Below, in pieces: positions 47,077 through 57,771 of a stretch of 64,000 nucleotides of DNA. Both the position numbers and the translations under genes were made by a program. Source of the stretch: Beroe forskalii (lineage: Eukaryota; Ctenophora; Nuda; Beroida; Beroidae); assembly GCA_011033025.1 (NCBI GenBank), contig WFMF01000157.1, positions 124,001 through 188,000 on the forward strand. The letters are read 5' to 3'. Positions within the stretch are counted from its first letter, which is position 1; the number at the start of each line of letters is the position of its first letter. The notes under the pieces were generated by a model. That model saw nothing but the letters and a program-made list of their open reading frames with translations, searched no databases and had not been told where the DNA came from.

Positions 47077-47343
47077 CTAGAGTTTGTTCGCCTGATTCTC
47101 CAACGTGGCTACCATAGATTTGATTTGTCTTTGATAGGATTTATCCGATGGCTGTGCAATTTGGCGAACTTCTCCTTTGTATTTGCGAGTGGGAGGAACA
47201 TGCTTGTAGACTCCAGCTGTGGCAATGTGGTGTGTTGTGAGTTCCTGGTGCTTTTCCCGGTCCATGACGACGAATTCTCCCCCTTTGTCCGAAACGGAGA
47301 AATGAAGTTGATCCTTCTTAGAACGAAGGGACTTAAGACCCAC
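47077..47343 (-). pseudogene. Penelope-like element, N-terminal RT fragment
   Basis: The 88-codon frame contains SVSDKGGEFVVMDREKHQEL, the conserved DKGG..VVMDR region that precedes the RT fingers in Penelope-like elements. It ends at an in-frame TAG (47077-47079). The following ~165 bp (ICEKRQLGSDILEFFKTHNT, KTHKFNPADIGPDSNMLD) are readable in frame as far as the duplication near 46910. The fragment begins at the head-to-head junction, so the true N terminus is absent. Confidence 0.82.
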
Positions 47344-47348
47344 TGCTT

Positions 47349-48054
47349 GTGTCCTCCCTCTACACGAACATTGATATCATGGGTTGTGTCGATGACATCA
47401 TGAACCTTGCATCAGAACACCTCGACAGTTTTGATTTGTTAGGCCTTCAACTCGTGGACATTTATCAAATGCTCGAGTTTGTATTTGGAAATGCATATTT
47501 TATTTTCAACAGAAGATTATATCTACAGTTAGTGGGACTATTCATGGGCTGTAAACCGAGTCCGATTGGAGCTATTGTACGTATGTACACTTTTGAACGT
47601 AGGAGTGTATATAATACAGATGTGCACTATCTACCGGTTGTGGAACGGATTTACGGCAGATACGTCGATGATGCAGCAGCGGTGGTTAAGTCATTGGAGC
47701 AGGCTCAAGCACTGTTTGATAGCATTGCACAGCAGGATCCTGACAAACGGATTCAATGGGAGATTGATTTTCCAGAAACTGAGGAGGAATTCACCCCGTT
47801 TTTGGGAACCCAAATCAGAATCGGTGATGACGGAGAGGTCCAGTACAAGTACTACAGAAAGAAACAGAAGAAGCAGATAACACTGCACTTCAGATCACAT
47901 CATACCACGAAAACGAAGGTGGAAGTGGCGAAGAGTTTCTACAGAACAGCAGACCTAAGCTCTTCGTCCCCGGAGTTAAAGGAGGAATCGTACCAAGTAG
48001 TCGACCACTTACTCCGGTGTAATGGCTATTCAAACCCGAGACAGTTGATAGACC
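47349..48054 (+). pseudogene. Penelope-like RT fragment, interrupted by element L
   Basis: The frame starts at SSLYTNIDIMGCVDD, includes RYVDDAAAVV and PFLGTQIRI, and ends at SNPRQLID, where element L begins. It continues at 50914. Nearly identical to residues 59-292 of the minus-arm ORF. The ORF running on into 48185 is transposon sequence. Confidence 0.9.
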
Positions 48055-50913
48055 GGGGCGGGGACCATGTTTTTTTTTGTATTTTTTGTCCAAAGTGTAC
48101 CCTATTTTTTGAAGTTGGACAAAAAAATGGTTGGACAAAAAAATACAAAAAAATACAATTAAATACAAAAAAATACAAAAAATGATCATAAATCTAGGAA
48201 CCTTTTGACATTCTATGGACAGCTTTAGAAAGTTATAATTCGGTTGTATCTCGTTCATACTATCAACAACAGATCGTTTCAAATCTAATAAACTCTACAT
48301 TTTTGCCTACTAACAGTATGGGGACATGGATTGATCTGATGAATTACAGCCCTTTTAAGCTGTGAATGTGGTCGGTAGATTAAAAACACATGTTAGGTCG
48401 GCCTTCGGGGTAGTAGGTAGGTTGGTAGGTAGGTAGAGCGCGCTTCTAAGGAAGCGCTAGGGGTAAGTGTATTACATAGTATTATGAAATATCTGCTTAC
48501 TATCATGGTATCAATGCATATTGTGCATGTAAAACTTATCTGCTTCTCGTCCAATAGACAGTTAATTAATTTTGGCCCTGTAATAACAATAATATTTACA
48601 CCTAAATCAAAAGGCAGTTATTATTAACACCTAAATTATTTCTAATTTCATATTTATTTCTAATTTCATCCATTCCTGTACTGTAGTACCTACTTATGTA
48701 GATAAAAATAATCGAATGATCTGTCTTAGTGGGGTGTGAGATGGAATGCCATTGTTTCCATACGAATATCGCGTAATTGGATCCATAACTTGAGTCCTTG
48801 TCAAAATAAACAATGGTACTGTTCCGCAATACCAACCAATTATAGCCATGTCACTCTTGTGTAACCGCTCTGTGTGATTATGTGTTATTCGGGGCAAATT
48901 TCCGAATACAAGTGAGCTAGTGAAAGGATCCTTCCATTCAGTTTGAAATTTGAGTTAAGTTTGAATAAGTTTGAATAAATTGTTATGGAGTTATGGGTTT
49001 TCTTGGACGAAAGTACGACAACCGGAGAGTCATGTGACAGGCCAAGTGGCATGACGTCACGAAACAAAAAAAGGCCAGTGTCCAATTTCAAAAAGTTTGA
49101 AATATTCGTGATTGCAGCTCACTGAGAATTGAGAATGCGATCTACCAGATAATTACATGTGGGCCTCAAACACCTTGCAAAAAAGCTGCACCGTAGCACT
49201 GAGAGTAGAAATTATGATGTGTATTAATTGTTATGACGATTCGCGAATTAAATTGTGATCGGTACTAATTATGATCAAAAAATTTTCAGCAATTTTTAAT
49301 AATTCGGGTCTTATCTTGAGATTTAGAAATTTCATGCTTAGGCTCGGAAATTAGGTTTTTGGTCATCAAAATCGAGTGAAATCGAATGAATCAGACACAC
49401 TCTGATTCATGGTGGAAATTAACAATATGGATGTCCTCAAAAATACTATTTAGAGAAATTAGAGGTGAATGTACGTTTTATCTGAGCACGACATTTCAAG
49501 TCGCAATACCTTATAAGTTTATAGTCTACAGACTTACAGACAGGTTACGGCCTCGATTAGGATTATAGCTAGGGTTTTGGTCACTGGTGAGAGGTAAAGC
49601 TTTGAGTAAGGTAAGGGTATAAGGATTGCTAAGGTTAATAAGATCATCGATATAGTTAAGAATTTCAAAAAATCAGATGAAGTCTGTCGGGATTTTATTA
49701 AGGTTTGGTCGAGATTTGATCGAAGAAATGTTGATTTTTTGGTCGGGATTGTTAAGAAACGTCGAGGTGGCTCTTGTCACAGGATTACCTCATTTACAGA
49801 GGCTCAGTATTTTGAATTTTATTTTTTCCCTCCCCATTGGCCTTTTTGTGAATACAAAAAGGCAAATGAGAGGGTTGGCAGAGATCGTGGTTCGGGAAAA
49901 TGTGAAAGTCAGAAATAGGATATGTGTATATGAGGTACATATTTACAATACAACTACTGTAATTTCTGGAAAGTGCCCGGATTGCTCCTTTATAATATCA
50001 GTCGCGAAAATGATTGTCGGTGTCCTCACCAATTTTCATGATTCTTAAACTTTCAGTCTGACAGTCACTCAAGAATGATTTTAGCCATAAGTGCATTCAG
50101 CCGCTTCAAGCTTTCAAGGGCGGCTATCAGAACATTAGTCACTTACCTCCTCATGTGCTCGATGTTCTGATAGCCGCAGGAGGACCTCCTGCAGCTATCA
50201 GAACATCGAGCGCATACTTTTGCCGTCCGAGGGGCAGCTATCAGAACATAAGGCTGAAGACCCACTTCTTACTTTATTACAGACATTTCAACAACAAAAG
50301 TGAAAAGAAACAACTATTTCAACAATTGCAATAGTAAAAGTATAAATCATTGTATCATGGGGACTGGGACTGATCAATGACATATCGGACTCGGAGAAGA
50401 AAACACAATTAAACCATTAACTTATTCATATCAAAGAAGCAGCGTATTCATAAGTAGGCGAATGCCTCAGCAAACTGCAAACGTAACAAAACTCGCATGA
50501 AATGAAATAAAAGCTTCGCGCGAAATCTCAGATCATTACAACGAATAACGAAACATGCGCGGCTTTCGTGAACTGATGATCACACATGAAACCTACGCGC
50601 CTCCACAAAGTTATGCATATACGGTACAAGAAACTTTAATAAGCTTTTATTCATCAGTTATTCGTGATTTCTTCCTCTTTTATTTCAGGGATAATGGGGG
50701 AGGGAAATTAAGCGCCTGCATACGGGAACAACAGACAACAAGAATTGTGCCGGCAGGCGCAATTCTTGTTTTGTATATAAAAATACAAAAAAATACAAAT
50801 ATATATATATTTGTATTTTTTTGTATTTTTTTGTCCAAAATGTACCCTATTTTTGGAAGTTGGACAAAAAATGGTTGGACAAAAAAATACAAAAAAAACA
50901 TGGTCCCCGCCCC
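48055..50913. mobile_element. Element L, TIR GGGGCGGGGACCATG, 6 bp TSD TAGACC
   Basis: The target TAGACC is present once in the minus arm and twice here (48049-48054 and 50914-50919). The TIRs are over 80 bp with gaps: GGGGCGGGGACCATG, T-tract, GTATTTTTTTGTCC, GTACCCTATTTTT, GAAGTTGGAC. Words TTGGACAAAAAAATAC and TACAAAAAAATACAA sit at both ends, with a perfect 26 bp AT palindrome at about 50792-50817. The interior has a separate word cluster, GGC(T/A)ATCAGAACAT, at 50113-50250. No transposase ORF. Confidence 0.93.
48290..50090. other. Interior of element L
   Basis: AT-rich sequence with a GTAGGTAGG tract near 48410-48436. Short ORFs (for example 123 codons from 49677, starting MKSVGILLRFGRDLIEEMLI) match no family I know and lack supporting context. 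Confidence 0.3.
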
Positions 50914-51313
50914 TAGACCATAAGCACGACTCACCTTCATGTAAAACAAAAGACGGTAATGTTGTCCTGAAGCTTCCTTACATCTCTGAGACTGTTTCAG
51001 CAGAGATCGTGAAATTTGTGAGAAAACTGGACCTACCTATCAACGTCATTTTCATCCCAGGCAAGAAGCTCAGCGAGCTGTTTTGTAGTTCACGACCTCA
51101 TGACAAGAAACAGTGTATCATAACAAACTGTGGTATCTGCCCGAAACTGCCAGAGGACGTGAACTGCGCTATAATGTACCCAGTGTACCGTATTACATGT
51201 AACATTTGCAAACAACAATACATTGGCGAGAGTTCTCGGTCACTTCATGACCGTCTCACAGAGCATTTACGGTACGCTACACACCCTGAGACTACTAGCA
51301 ATAGGGATGAAGC
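50914..51313 (+). pseudogene. Penelope-like element, Cys cluster and GIY-YIG fragment
   Basis: It continues the plus-arm ORF: DHKHDSPSCKTKDGNVVL, then CIITNCGICPKLPEDVNC and VYRITCNICKQQYIGESSRS, ending at NRDEA, where element M is inserted. The remaining codons resume at 53041. Confidence 0.9.
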
Positions 51314-53040
51314 CCCCACATCCAGAAACACGCGAGTCTGCGAGTCTGACTCGGAGGAAATTGATTTTGAGCGGAAATTTTTGGTGGTTTGAGAGGAATT
51401 TTTTGTATGAAAATGTTTATTTTAGATTCTGATGGTGGAGGAAAATGTTCGTATTTTTAAGTCAAGTGTCACAGATATGTTTCATTCATGAGTAAAAGGA
51501 ATATGATGTGATTCTAAATTGATTTTAAAGGCAGATTTCGTATTAATAAGATGCAAAAAATTCTAAAAATTTTCGCCTGCGGCGGGCTGTTGTGATCATA
51601 TTGCGTGAATAAATTCCTGGTCTTAGACACAACCACAGGACGTGTGAACTGTGAGGAACATCAAAAATTTTCGCGTGCGGCAGACTGTCGTGATCAAATT
51701 ATCAATACCACATTGACTTTATAGTATCTAAGAGGCAGATTCAGATGCAAAAAAAACCCTAAAAATTTCCCCTGTCGTGGGTTGTTGTGATCAAATTATG
51801 TTATTCAATTAATCAAGACACAGCCACGGATGTGTAGCAATTAAAATTTTCGCTTGCAACGGGTTATTTCAATCAAATTTTTCATTACCAAATTGACTTA
51901 AGAGGCAGATTCAGACGAAAAAAACCCTTAAAATTTTCGCCTGCGGCGGGCTGTTGTGATCAAATTGTGTCATTGAATTGGTTTTAGACCCAGCCACAGA
52001 TGTGAAACTTGGAAAAAAATCGCCTTTGGCGGACTATTGTAATCAAATTATTGACACTGAATTGACTTTACAGGCAGATTTCGTATTACAATACAAAAGA
52101 TTCTAAAAATTTTCGCCTGCGGCGGGCTGCTGTGATCAAATTGTGTCAATGAATTGGTTTAAGACCCAGCCACAGATGTGAAACTTGAAAAAAAATCGCC
52201 TTTGGCGGACTATTGTAAGCAAATTATTGATACTGAATTGACTTTACGATACAAAAAATTCTAAAAATTTTCGCCTGCGGCGGGCTGTTGTTGATCAAAT
52301 TGCGTTGATAAATTGGACTTCGAAGACACAGCCACAGGAAGTGTGAAGTGCATTAACAAAGATTATCACCTGCAGCAGACTGTTGTAATCAAATTATCAA
52401 TACTAAATTGACTTTATTTATTACCAAAAGACTTTATATTATTGACTTTATATTAGAGCCCTGTCGTGGGCTGTTGTGATCAAATTATGTTACCTATTCA
52501 ATTAATCAAGACACAGCTATGGATGTGGAGCAATTAAAATTTTTGCTTGCAGCGGGTTATTTTTAATCAAATTGTTCATTACCGAATTTACTTTAGAGGC
52601 GGATTCAGATGCGAATAACCCTAAAAATTTTCGCCTGCGGCGGGCTGTTGTGATCAAATTGAGTTAGTAAATTGGCCTTATACACAGCCACAGATGTGAA
52701 ACATTAAAATTTTTTGCCCCCAGCCGGCTGTTGTAATAAAATTATACAGATTCCTGCAAATATGGATCCAAAAGACCAAAAATTTTCGCCTGCGGCGGGC
52801 TGTTGTGATTCATTATGCTACTAAATTGGTCTTAGGCACATTTTTCGATGTGAAACTTTCAAAATTTTCGCCTGCGGCGCTCAGAAAGATCAGTAAGGAC
52901 TAAAAACTAAAATTACAAATTAAGAATATTCAATATTGTCGTTCCTTGCATTTATTTGTGGTCTTTTTTGCGAGCGAAGCGAGCAGGCCACAGAAATCAT
53001 AAAAATGGGTCTCAGAGGAAATTCAAAATTTTCTGGATCT
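51314..53040. mobile_element. Element M, 10 bp TSD GGGATGAAGC, word TTTTCGCCTGCGGCGGGCTG
   Basis: GGGATGAAGC occurs at 51304-51313 and 53041-53050 and once in the intact minus arm. The ends carry ATCCAGAAA in inverted form. A 9-11 bp duplication suggests Mutator-type transposition. The interior has about 14 copies of TTTTCGCCTGCGGCGGGCTG with TGTTGTGATCAAATT, at roughly 100-120 bp spacing (51570, 51670, 51765, 51850, 51940, 52020, 52115, 52195, 52270, 52370, 52465, 52550, 52630, 52790 and 52865). No transposase. Confidence 0.92.
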
Positions 53041-53159
53041 GGGATGAAGCCATGGCTGTTCATCATAGACAGTACCATAGTGGCATGACACCGGATTTAA
53101 GTTTTGAATTATTAATTACTGAATCAAATACAATCTTACGTAAGGTTTATGAAGCGTAG
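53041..53159 (+). pseudogene. Penelope-like element, C-terminal fragment
   Basis: The last codons of the plus-arm ORF, DEAMAVHHRQYHSGMTPDL to TILRKVYEA, with TAG at the end. They match the minus arm. The 3' UTR runs to 53667. Confidence 0.88.
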
Positions 53160-53667
53160 ATATTACATATTTAATGAAAAACCCGAGATAAATGACAAGG
53201 AAGAATGCAAATTGCTACAAAGGTATCTCGTGAACTAGTTATCTCGCTCCGTTTTTTAGTAAGCTAGTATTGTATTATGATGTAACCGCCACCATGCCGA
53301 TACATCCATGTCGACCGATTAGTATGTTAGGCTGTATATATAATATGCTCAGTAGGTATCATATAAACATGAATCATGTATTTTGTATTATGTATTGTAC
53401 GATTAGTTTTTGGGATTTTCACATTAATTTATCTAATTTAATTTATTTATTTAATTTTTGATTCTTGATTTTAGAATTTTCGAATTTTTGAATTTCCATT
53501 TTCCAATTTCTAATTTTTATGATTTTTCGTATTCATTTAATAAAACTAATTCTATATCATTGTCAGATTTCCTGATGACGTTGAAGTTTCGACGAAATTA
53601 ATTGAATTTCAGAAATAGTTCGTTTCACTTCGCTGAGCTAAGAAGAGAATAAAGAAAATTATTCATT

Positions 53668-54470
53668 CTATTATGCGGCTCATAAAAGCATAAACAATTA
53701 TCCGATATTTCAGTTCAATTGCTTTAACTTATATCATTTTAATCTAACTGTTTGACTTACAGCAAATGAATAAAACATCATTGGAAACAGGATTATTGAG
53801 TAAATGAAGTATTAATTTATTGTCACCATAATAGTTGTACCAAAGGTGATACCCAAGTTACCCACAAGTATTTCCTGTAGCCACAACACAACCCAATTTT
53901 CTCTTAATCCATGCTTGCAATCATTTGCTGTCAGTTTTTAGTTGTTTTTATATCATTTACAACAGTGAAATTTACTTTGAATGGCATTGTTTTTCAACTA
54001 TACCTAATTGTAACTATATTTTTAAATTTATAGCAACTTTATTTTAGCACTGTTTTTTAAGCATGATGCACCATATATTTTCATAATTCAACTTGTATTT
54101 ATAATACAATTATATTTTTGATGATATTTGACAATTCAAACAGTAGGTCGTTACATGCTGACCTTATTAACCTACCAACTTTTTAACTACTTTTAAGTTT
54201 TTAATTTATTATATTTCTATAATCTATACCTATCAGTTTTGAATATTGTTAACAAGCACCTAATCTAAATCATAGTTGTTATAAGATAAAAAGAATTGTG
54301 TTATAAATTTGGTATAATGTGCTACAAAATGTAAAATTTTGTTTTATTAAATTTTGTTTTATTAATTGCTTAGCTCTTTAATTTTCATTTAATAAGTTCT
54401 TTGAATTTTAATGGACCATCTATTTTCATTTTAATTGGTCATTTATTCAGCTTGATAATGTTTTGTTAAA
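53668..54470. other. Unannotated AT-rich DNA
   Basis: Very AT-rich sequence, no feature recognised. Confidence 0.4.
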
Positions 54471-55592
54471 GTATATCTGTGCATTGGGCTCGCAATTAGG
54501 AGCGTATTAGATTAATTAATTAAATTCAATCAAGTTTATTGAAAATTTTCACTGAAAAGTTTTCTTTGTTTTTGGTGCCACTTGGCATGCTTATTTGAAG
54601 CAAGCATTGCCCTTTTTTTGCCCAATATGAACATGTATTTTGTGTTAGTTTCAATCTTGTTTATTGAAAGTTTTCACTGACAAGCTTTCTTAGTTTTGGT
54701 GCCAACTGGCATGCCTATTTGAGGCAGAATCTTGCCCAATTTTCATGCCCAATATGAAAATGTATTTCGTGTTAGTTTCAATCTTGTTTATTGAATCTTG
54801 TTTTCACTGACAAGTATAAATCAAAATTTCATCTAGTATTTGTTCATTGTTGAGGCAAAAAATCACGGTCTGATTTATACCCCACAATATGGACATGTAT
54901 TTTCTTATTTTCAAACTGCATTAGGTATTGTAAACTTTCACTGGCAATTTTATTCAGTTTTAGATTCCACATGATTTGTCTGTCTGAGTCTCACTTCATT
55001 CTGCACAAGATTAGGTTGTGTCTTCTGTATTTTCCTAGATCAAGTTTACTGTTCGTTTATTGTAAGCTTAGCAAGAAATTTTATCTAGTTTTTTGTTGTC
55101 TATTTGATGCAAAATATAGGTACCCATTTTATACTCTACAATTATAAACATGTAGGTATTTACATAATATTATATTTAGTACCTATGTCATTGTCAATCT
55201 ATTTTAATGAAAGTGTTTCTTTCCCTAGTTTACTGTTACCTAGTTTTTGGTGGCACTTGATATGTCTATTTGAGGTGCCAAAGCATTGCCCAATTTTTTG
55301 CCCAATGTGAACATTTATCTTTTGCCAATGTCAATCAAGTCCAATGTAAATTTTCACTGAAAAGTTAATTTATTTTTTGGTGCCACTTGGCATGCCTATT
55401 TGAGGCAAGATGGTTCACTTTCCCAGCTAATATGAACATGGATTTATGTAATATTTAATTCATTGCATTGTAAGCCTTCTCTGACAATTTTACTTAGTTT
55501 GGTGCCACTTGATGGGCCTTTTGAATTTTGAGGCAAAATATTAGATCAACTTTTGACTCCAGACAAATGGTTGTGGTTCCAATTGATATGCC
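54470..55592. repeat. Diverged ~120-145 bp tandem repeats
   Basis: About eight units contain TTTCACTGA(A/C)AAG, TTTGGTGCCACTTGGCATGC, TATTTGAGGCAA and GCCCAATATGAACATG. Divergence is high, so the array is old. Element G is inserted in the last unit, and the unit appears to resume at 56984. Confidence 0.75.
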
Positions 55593-56983
55593 GGTAAAAG
55601 GGTCACAAGAGTTGTGAATTTTGTCCAATGGATCCATTGGATCCATCATGTTCAATGGACATGTCCAATGGTCGTCCATTGAGCATCCAATGGACATCCA
55701 TTGAACATGATTTCCATCAGTAAAATTGTCCAATGGTGTTCAATGGATCCAATATATCCATTGGATCCTTTTTTGATGTTCAATGGACATGTTCAATGGA
55801 TCCAATGTACACAATCACCATTAAAAGATCATCTTCAGTGTGCTTGTAGGCAATAAGTATTATATATTCGCTTGCTAGCATTGTATAGTAAATCTAAATT
55901 CAGGTTGAAAATGACATGAAGCATATCTCGAAATATCCCTAAAATTACGGCTTTTTATTTTGTTTTCAACTTTCAAGTTCAAGTTCACCAACATGTTTTG
56001 GTAGATGGACATCAGTCTAGTATTTTTGTTCAATGGATCATTTGTTTCCATTAGGTCCAATGGATCCATTGTGTCCATTGAACACCATCGGACATGTCCC
56101 TTGGATCTATAGTGCAAGTTTTCAATGGATCCATTGTGTCCAAAGGACAAAATGGATCCATTGGATCCAATGGATACAATGTGAAATGGATCCAATGGAC
56201 ACGTCTAACAATGCTCAATGGACACAATGGATCCATTGGATGCAATGGACACAATGAATCCATTGAACAAAAATACCAGACTTATGTCCAATGTCCATCT
56301 ATCAAACCATGTTTGGTGATTGTGTCCATTGTATCCATTGAACAGCCATTGGATTAATTGCTGCAGCATAATGATACAGTAAAATTTACATTATTGAATT
56401 AATCATTTTATATAGCTTAAGTTATTGAACCAGTATACCTATACCAGTTATGAGGGTATTATCACTTAATTGAAAACTTTAAAATATTTTTACCTTTAGT
56501 TGTTTCAAAACCCTTAAATTATTTCTAAATTTCTGAAAATTCTAATGCGTCATTCTACGGCATTCTAGAACAGAATTAGTGAACATGATGAAAAATTGAT
56601 ATAATTAAATACTTTTATGTTTAGTCTTTGATGGGAGGCCCTCTTAACAGGTTTTAGATTTGTCTTGGTGCCCACCCTCAGCACAACCTAAAAGCCTCAT
56701 TAATATAAAGTGAATGTAGTAGAGTAAGATGGACCTATTATATATATTATTTGAATGTGCTGTAAAAATTGAAAATTGAATTGAATTGAATTGAACATTC
56801 CCTTTGAACTTGAAAAATAGATCCATTGGATCCATTGAACACCATTGGACATTTTTACCGATGGACATCATGTTCAATGGATGTCCATTGGATGTCCAAT
56901 GGACGTCCAATGGACGTCCATTGGACATTATGGATCTAATGGTTCCATTGGACAAAATTCACAATTCTTGTGACCCTTTTACC
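55593..56983. mobile_element. Element G, TIR GGTAAAAGGGTCACAAGA, ~8 bp TSD, word TCCATTGGATCCAATGGA
   Basis: A TIR of about 40 bp (GGTAAAAGGGTCACAAGA, TTGTGAATTTTGTCCAATGG) is nearly exact at both ends. The flanks GATATGCC (55585-55592) and GAAATGTC (56984-56991) each differ by one base from GATATGTC, the sequence at the equivalent place in neighbouring tandem units. This supports an 8 bp duplication, as in hAT elements. TCCATTGGA/TCCAATGGA words cluster at 55625-55810, 56035-56350 and 56815-56960, with a perfect 20 bp palindrome at 56156-56175. ORFs here are word artefacts. Confidence 0.88.
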
Positions 56984-56991
56984 GAAATGTC

Positions 56992-57770
56992 TATTTTATA
57001 ATAACTGTCCACTTTTTTCTCCAGTCTATGCCCATTCCATTGATTTCATTCCATTTAGGGGGACCGGAGGAGCACCCTTTTAGGCACCGAGGATTTTAAA
57101 ATTCTAATAAGGGGTCTTAATAAAGAGCCAAATGCATGTGTGTGCAGATCACCCAATTACCGCCTACCGGAGGGCTCAAAAAGATGCGTGGATTTCCTGT
57201 TCACGTGTCAACTTTCTAAATAGATTTTATTGAAAGCATACAAAGTTGTATGTCTTTATTGAGTCCTATGTCACTCGATCGATCTGATCAAATCTGTGTG
57301 CAGATTTGGGGATTTAAAAATATTAGATTTGACAGGCTCTTGCCTAACTTAAGTAATAATGTCTCGATACAGCATTGTTCTGGTTTTGATGCTAATTTGG
57401 TCAGTTTCAATGGCAATTTAATCCAGATCCAATTGATATTTGCTGTTTTAGACAAAGTATTGTCCACTTTTTACTCTTAAACATGTAACTTTGTTTTGCT
57501 GAAATTTCATCAAGTTTCTGGTATACCTAAACTTAATACTTTAATATGTTTTAATTTATACTTGAAAAATATATCAGGTTTTGGTCTGAGATTCTCCAGT
57601 CGGTCATAGTGGAGCACAGTAGGTATGGAGCATTCCTTGTAGGTCACTGTGGCGATTTCCTTCATAGTGCCCCTTAGGAACATCTGATTTCAGATACCTA
57701 TTACCTACAGGTAATATCTGGAATCATGTCTCAGGACTCTACTCATAGCTGCCAAACTTTAGAAATCCCT
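56992..57770. other. Unannotated spacer
   Basis: Continuation of the tandem-repeat unit for about 60 bp, then unrecognised DNA. Confidence 0.4.
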
Positions 57771-57771
57771 C

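Larger units (their letters stand above)
43386..47344 (-). mobile_element. Penelope-like element, minus-strand arm (contains insertion H)
   Basis: The arm shares near-identical sequence with the plus-strand arm at 47345-53667, arranged head to head. The 3' ends are inverted and equal (AATGAATAATTTTCTTTATT at 43386, mirrored ending at 53667). The coding region lies at 45521-47343 and the 3' UTR at 43386-45520 minus element H. Truncated inverted copies joined 5' to 5' are typical of Penelope-like elements. Confidence 0.9.
47345..53667 (+). mobile_element. Penelope-like element, plus-strand arm (contains insertions L and M)
   Basis: It consists of three blocks, 47345-48054, 50914-51313 and 53041-53667, which together match the minus arm at very high identity (seen differences: Y/H near VDIYQ and L/I near YRTAD). 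It starts at VSSLYTNI, so it is more 5'-truncated than the minus arm. It lacks element H. Confidence 0.9.

Noticed and set aside
49677..50048. 123-codon ORF in element L
   Set aside because: No recognisable domain, no conserved neighbour, and located inside a non-autonomous transposon. Likely chance.
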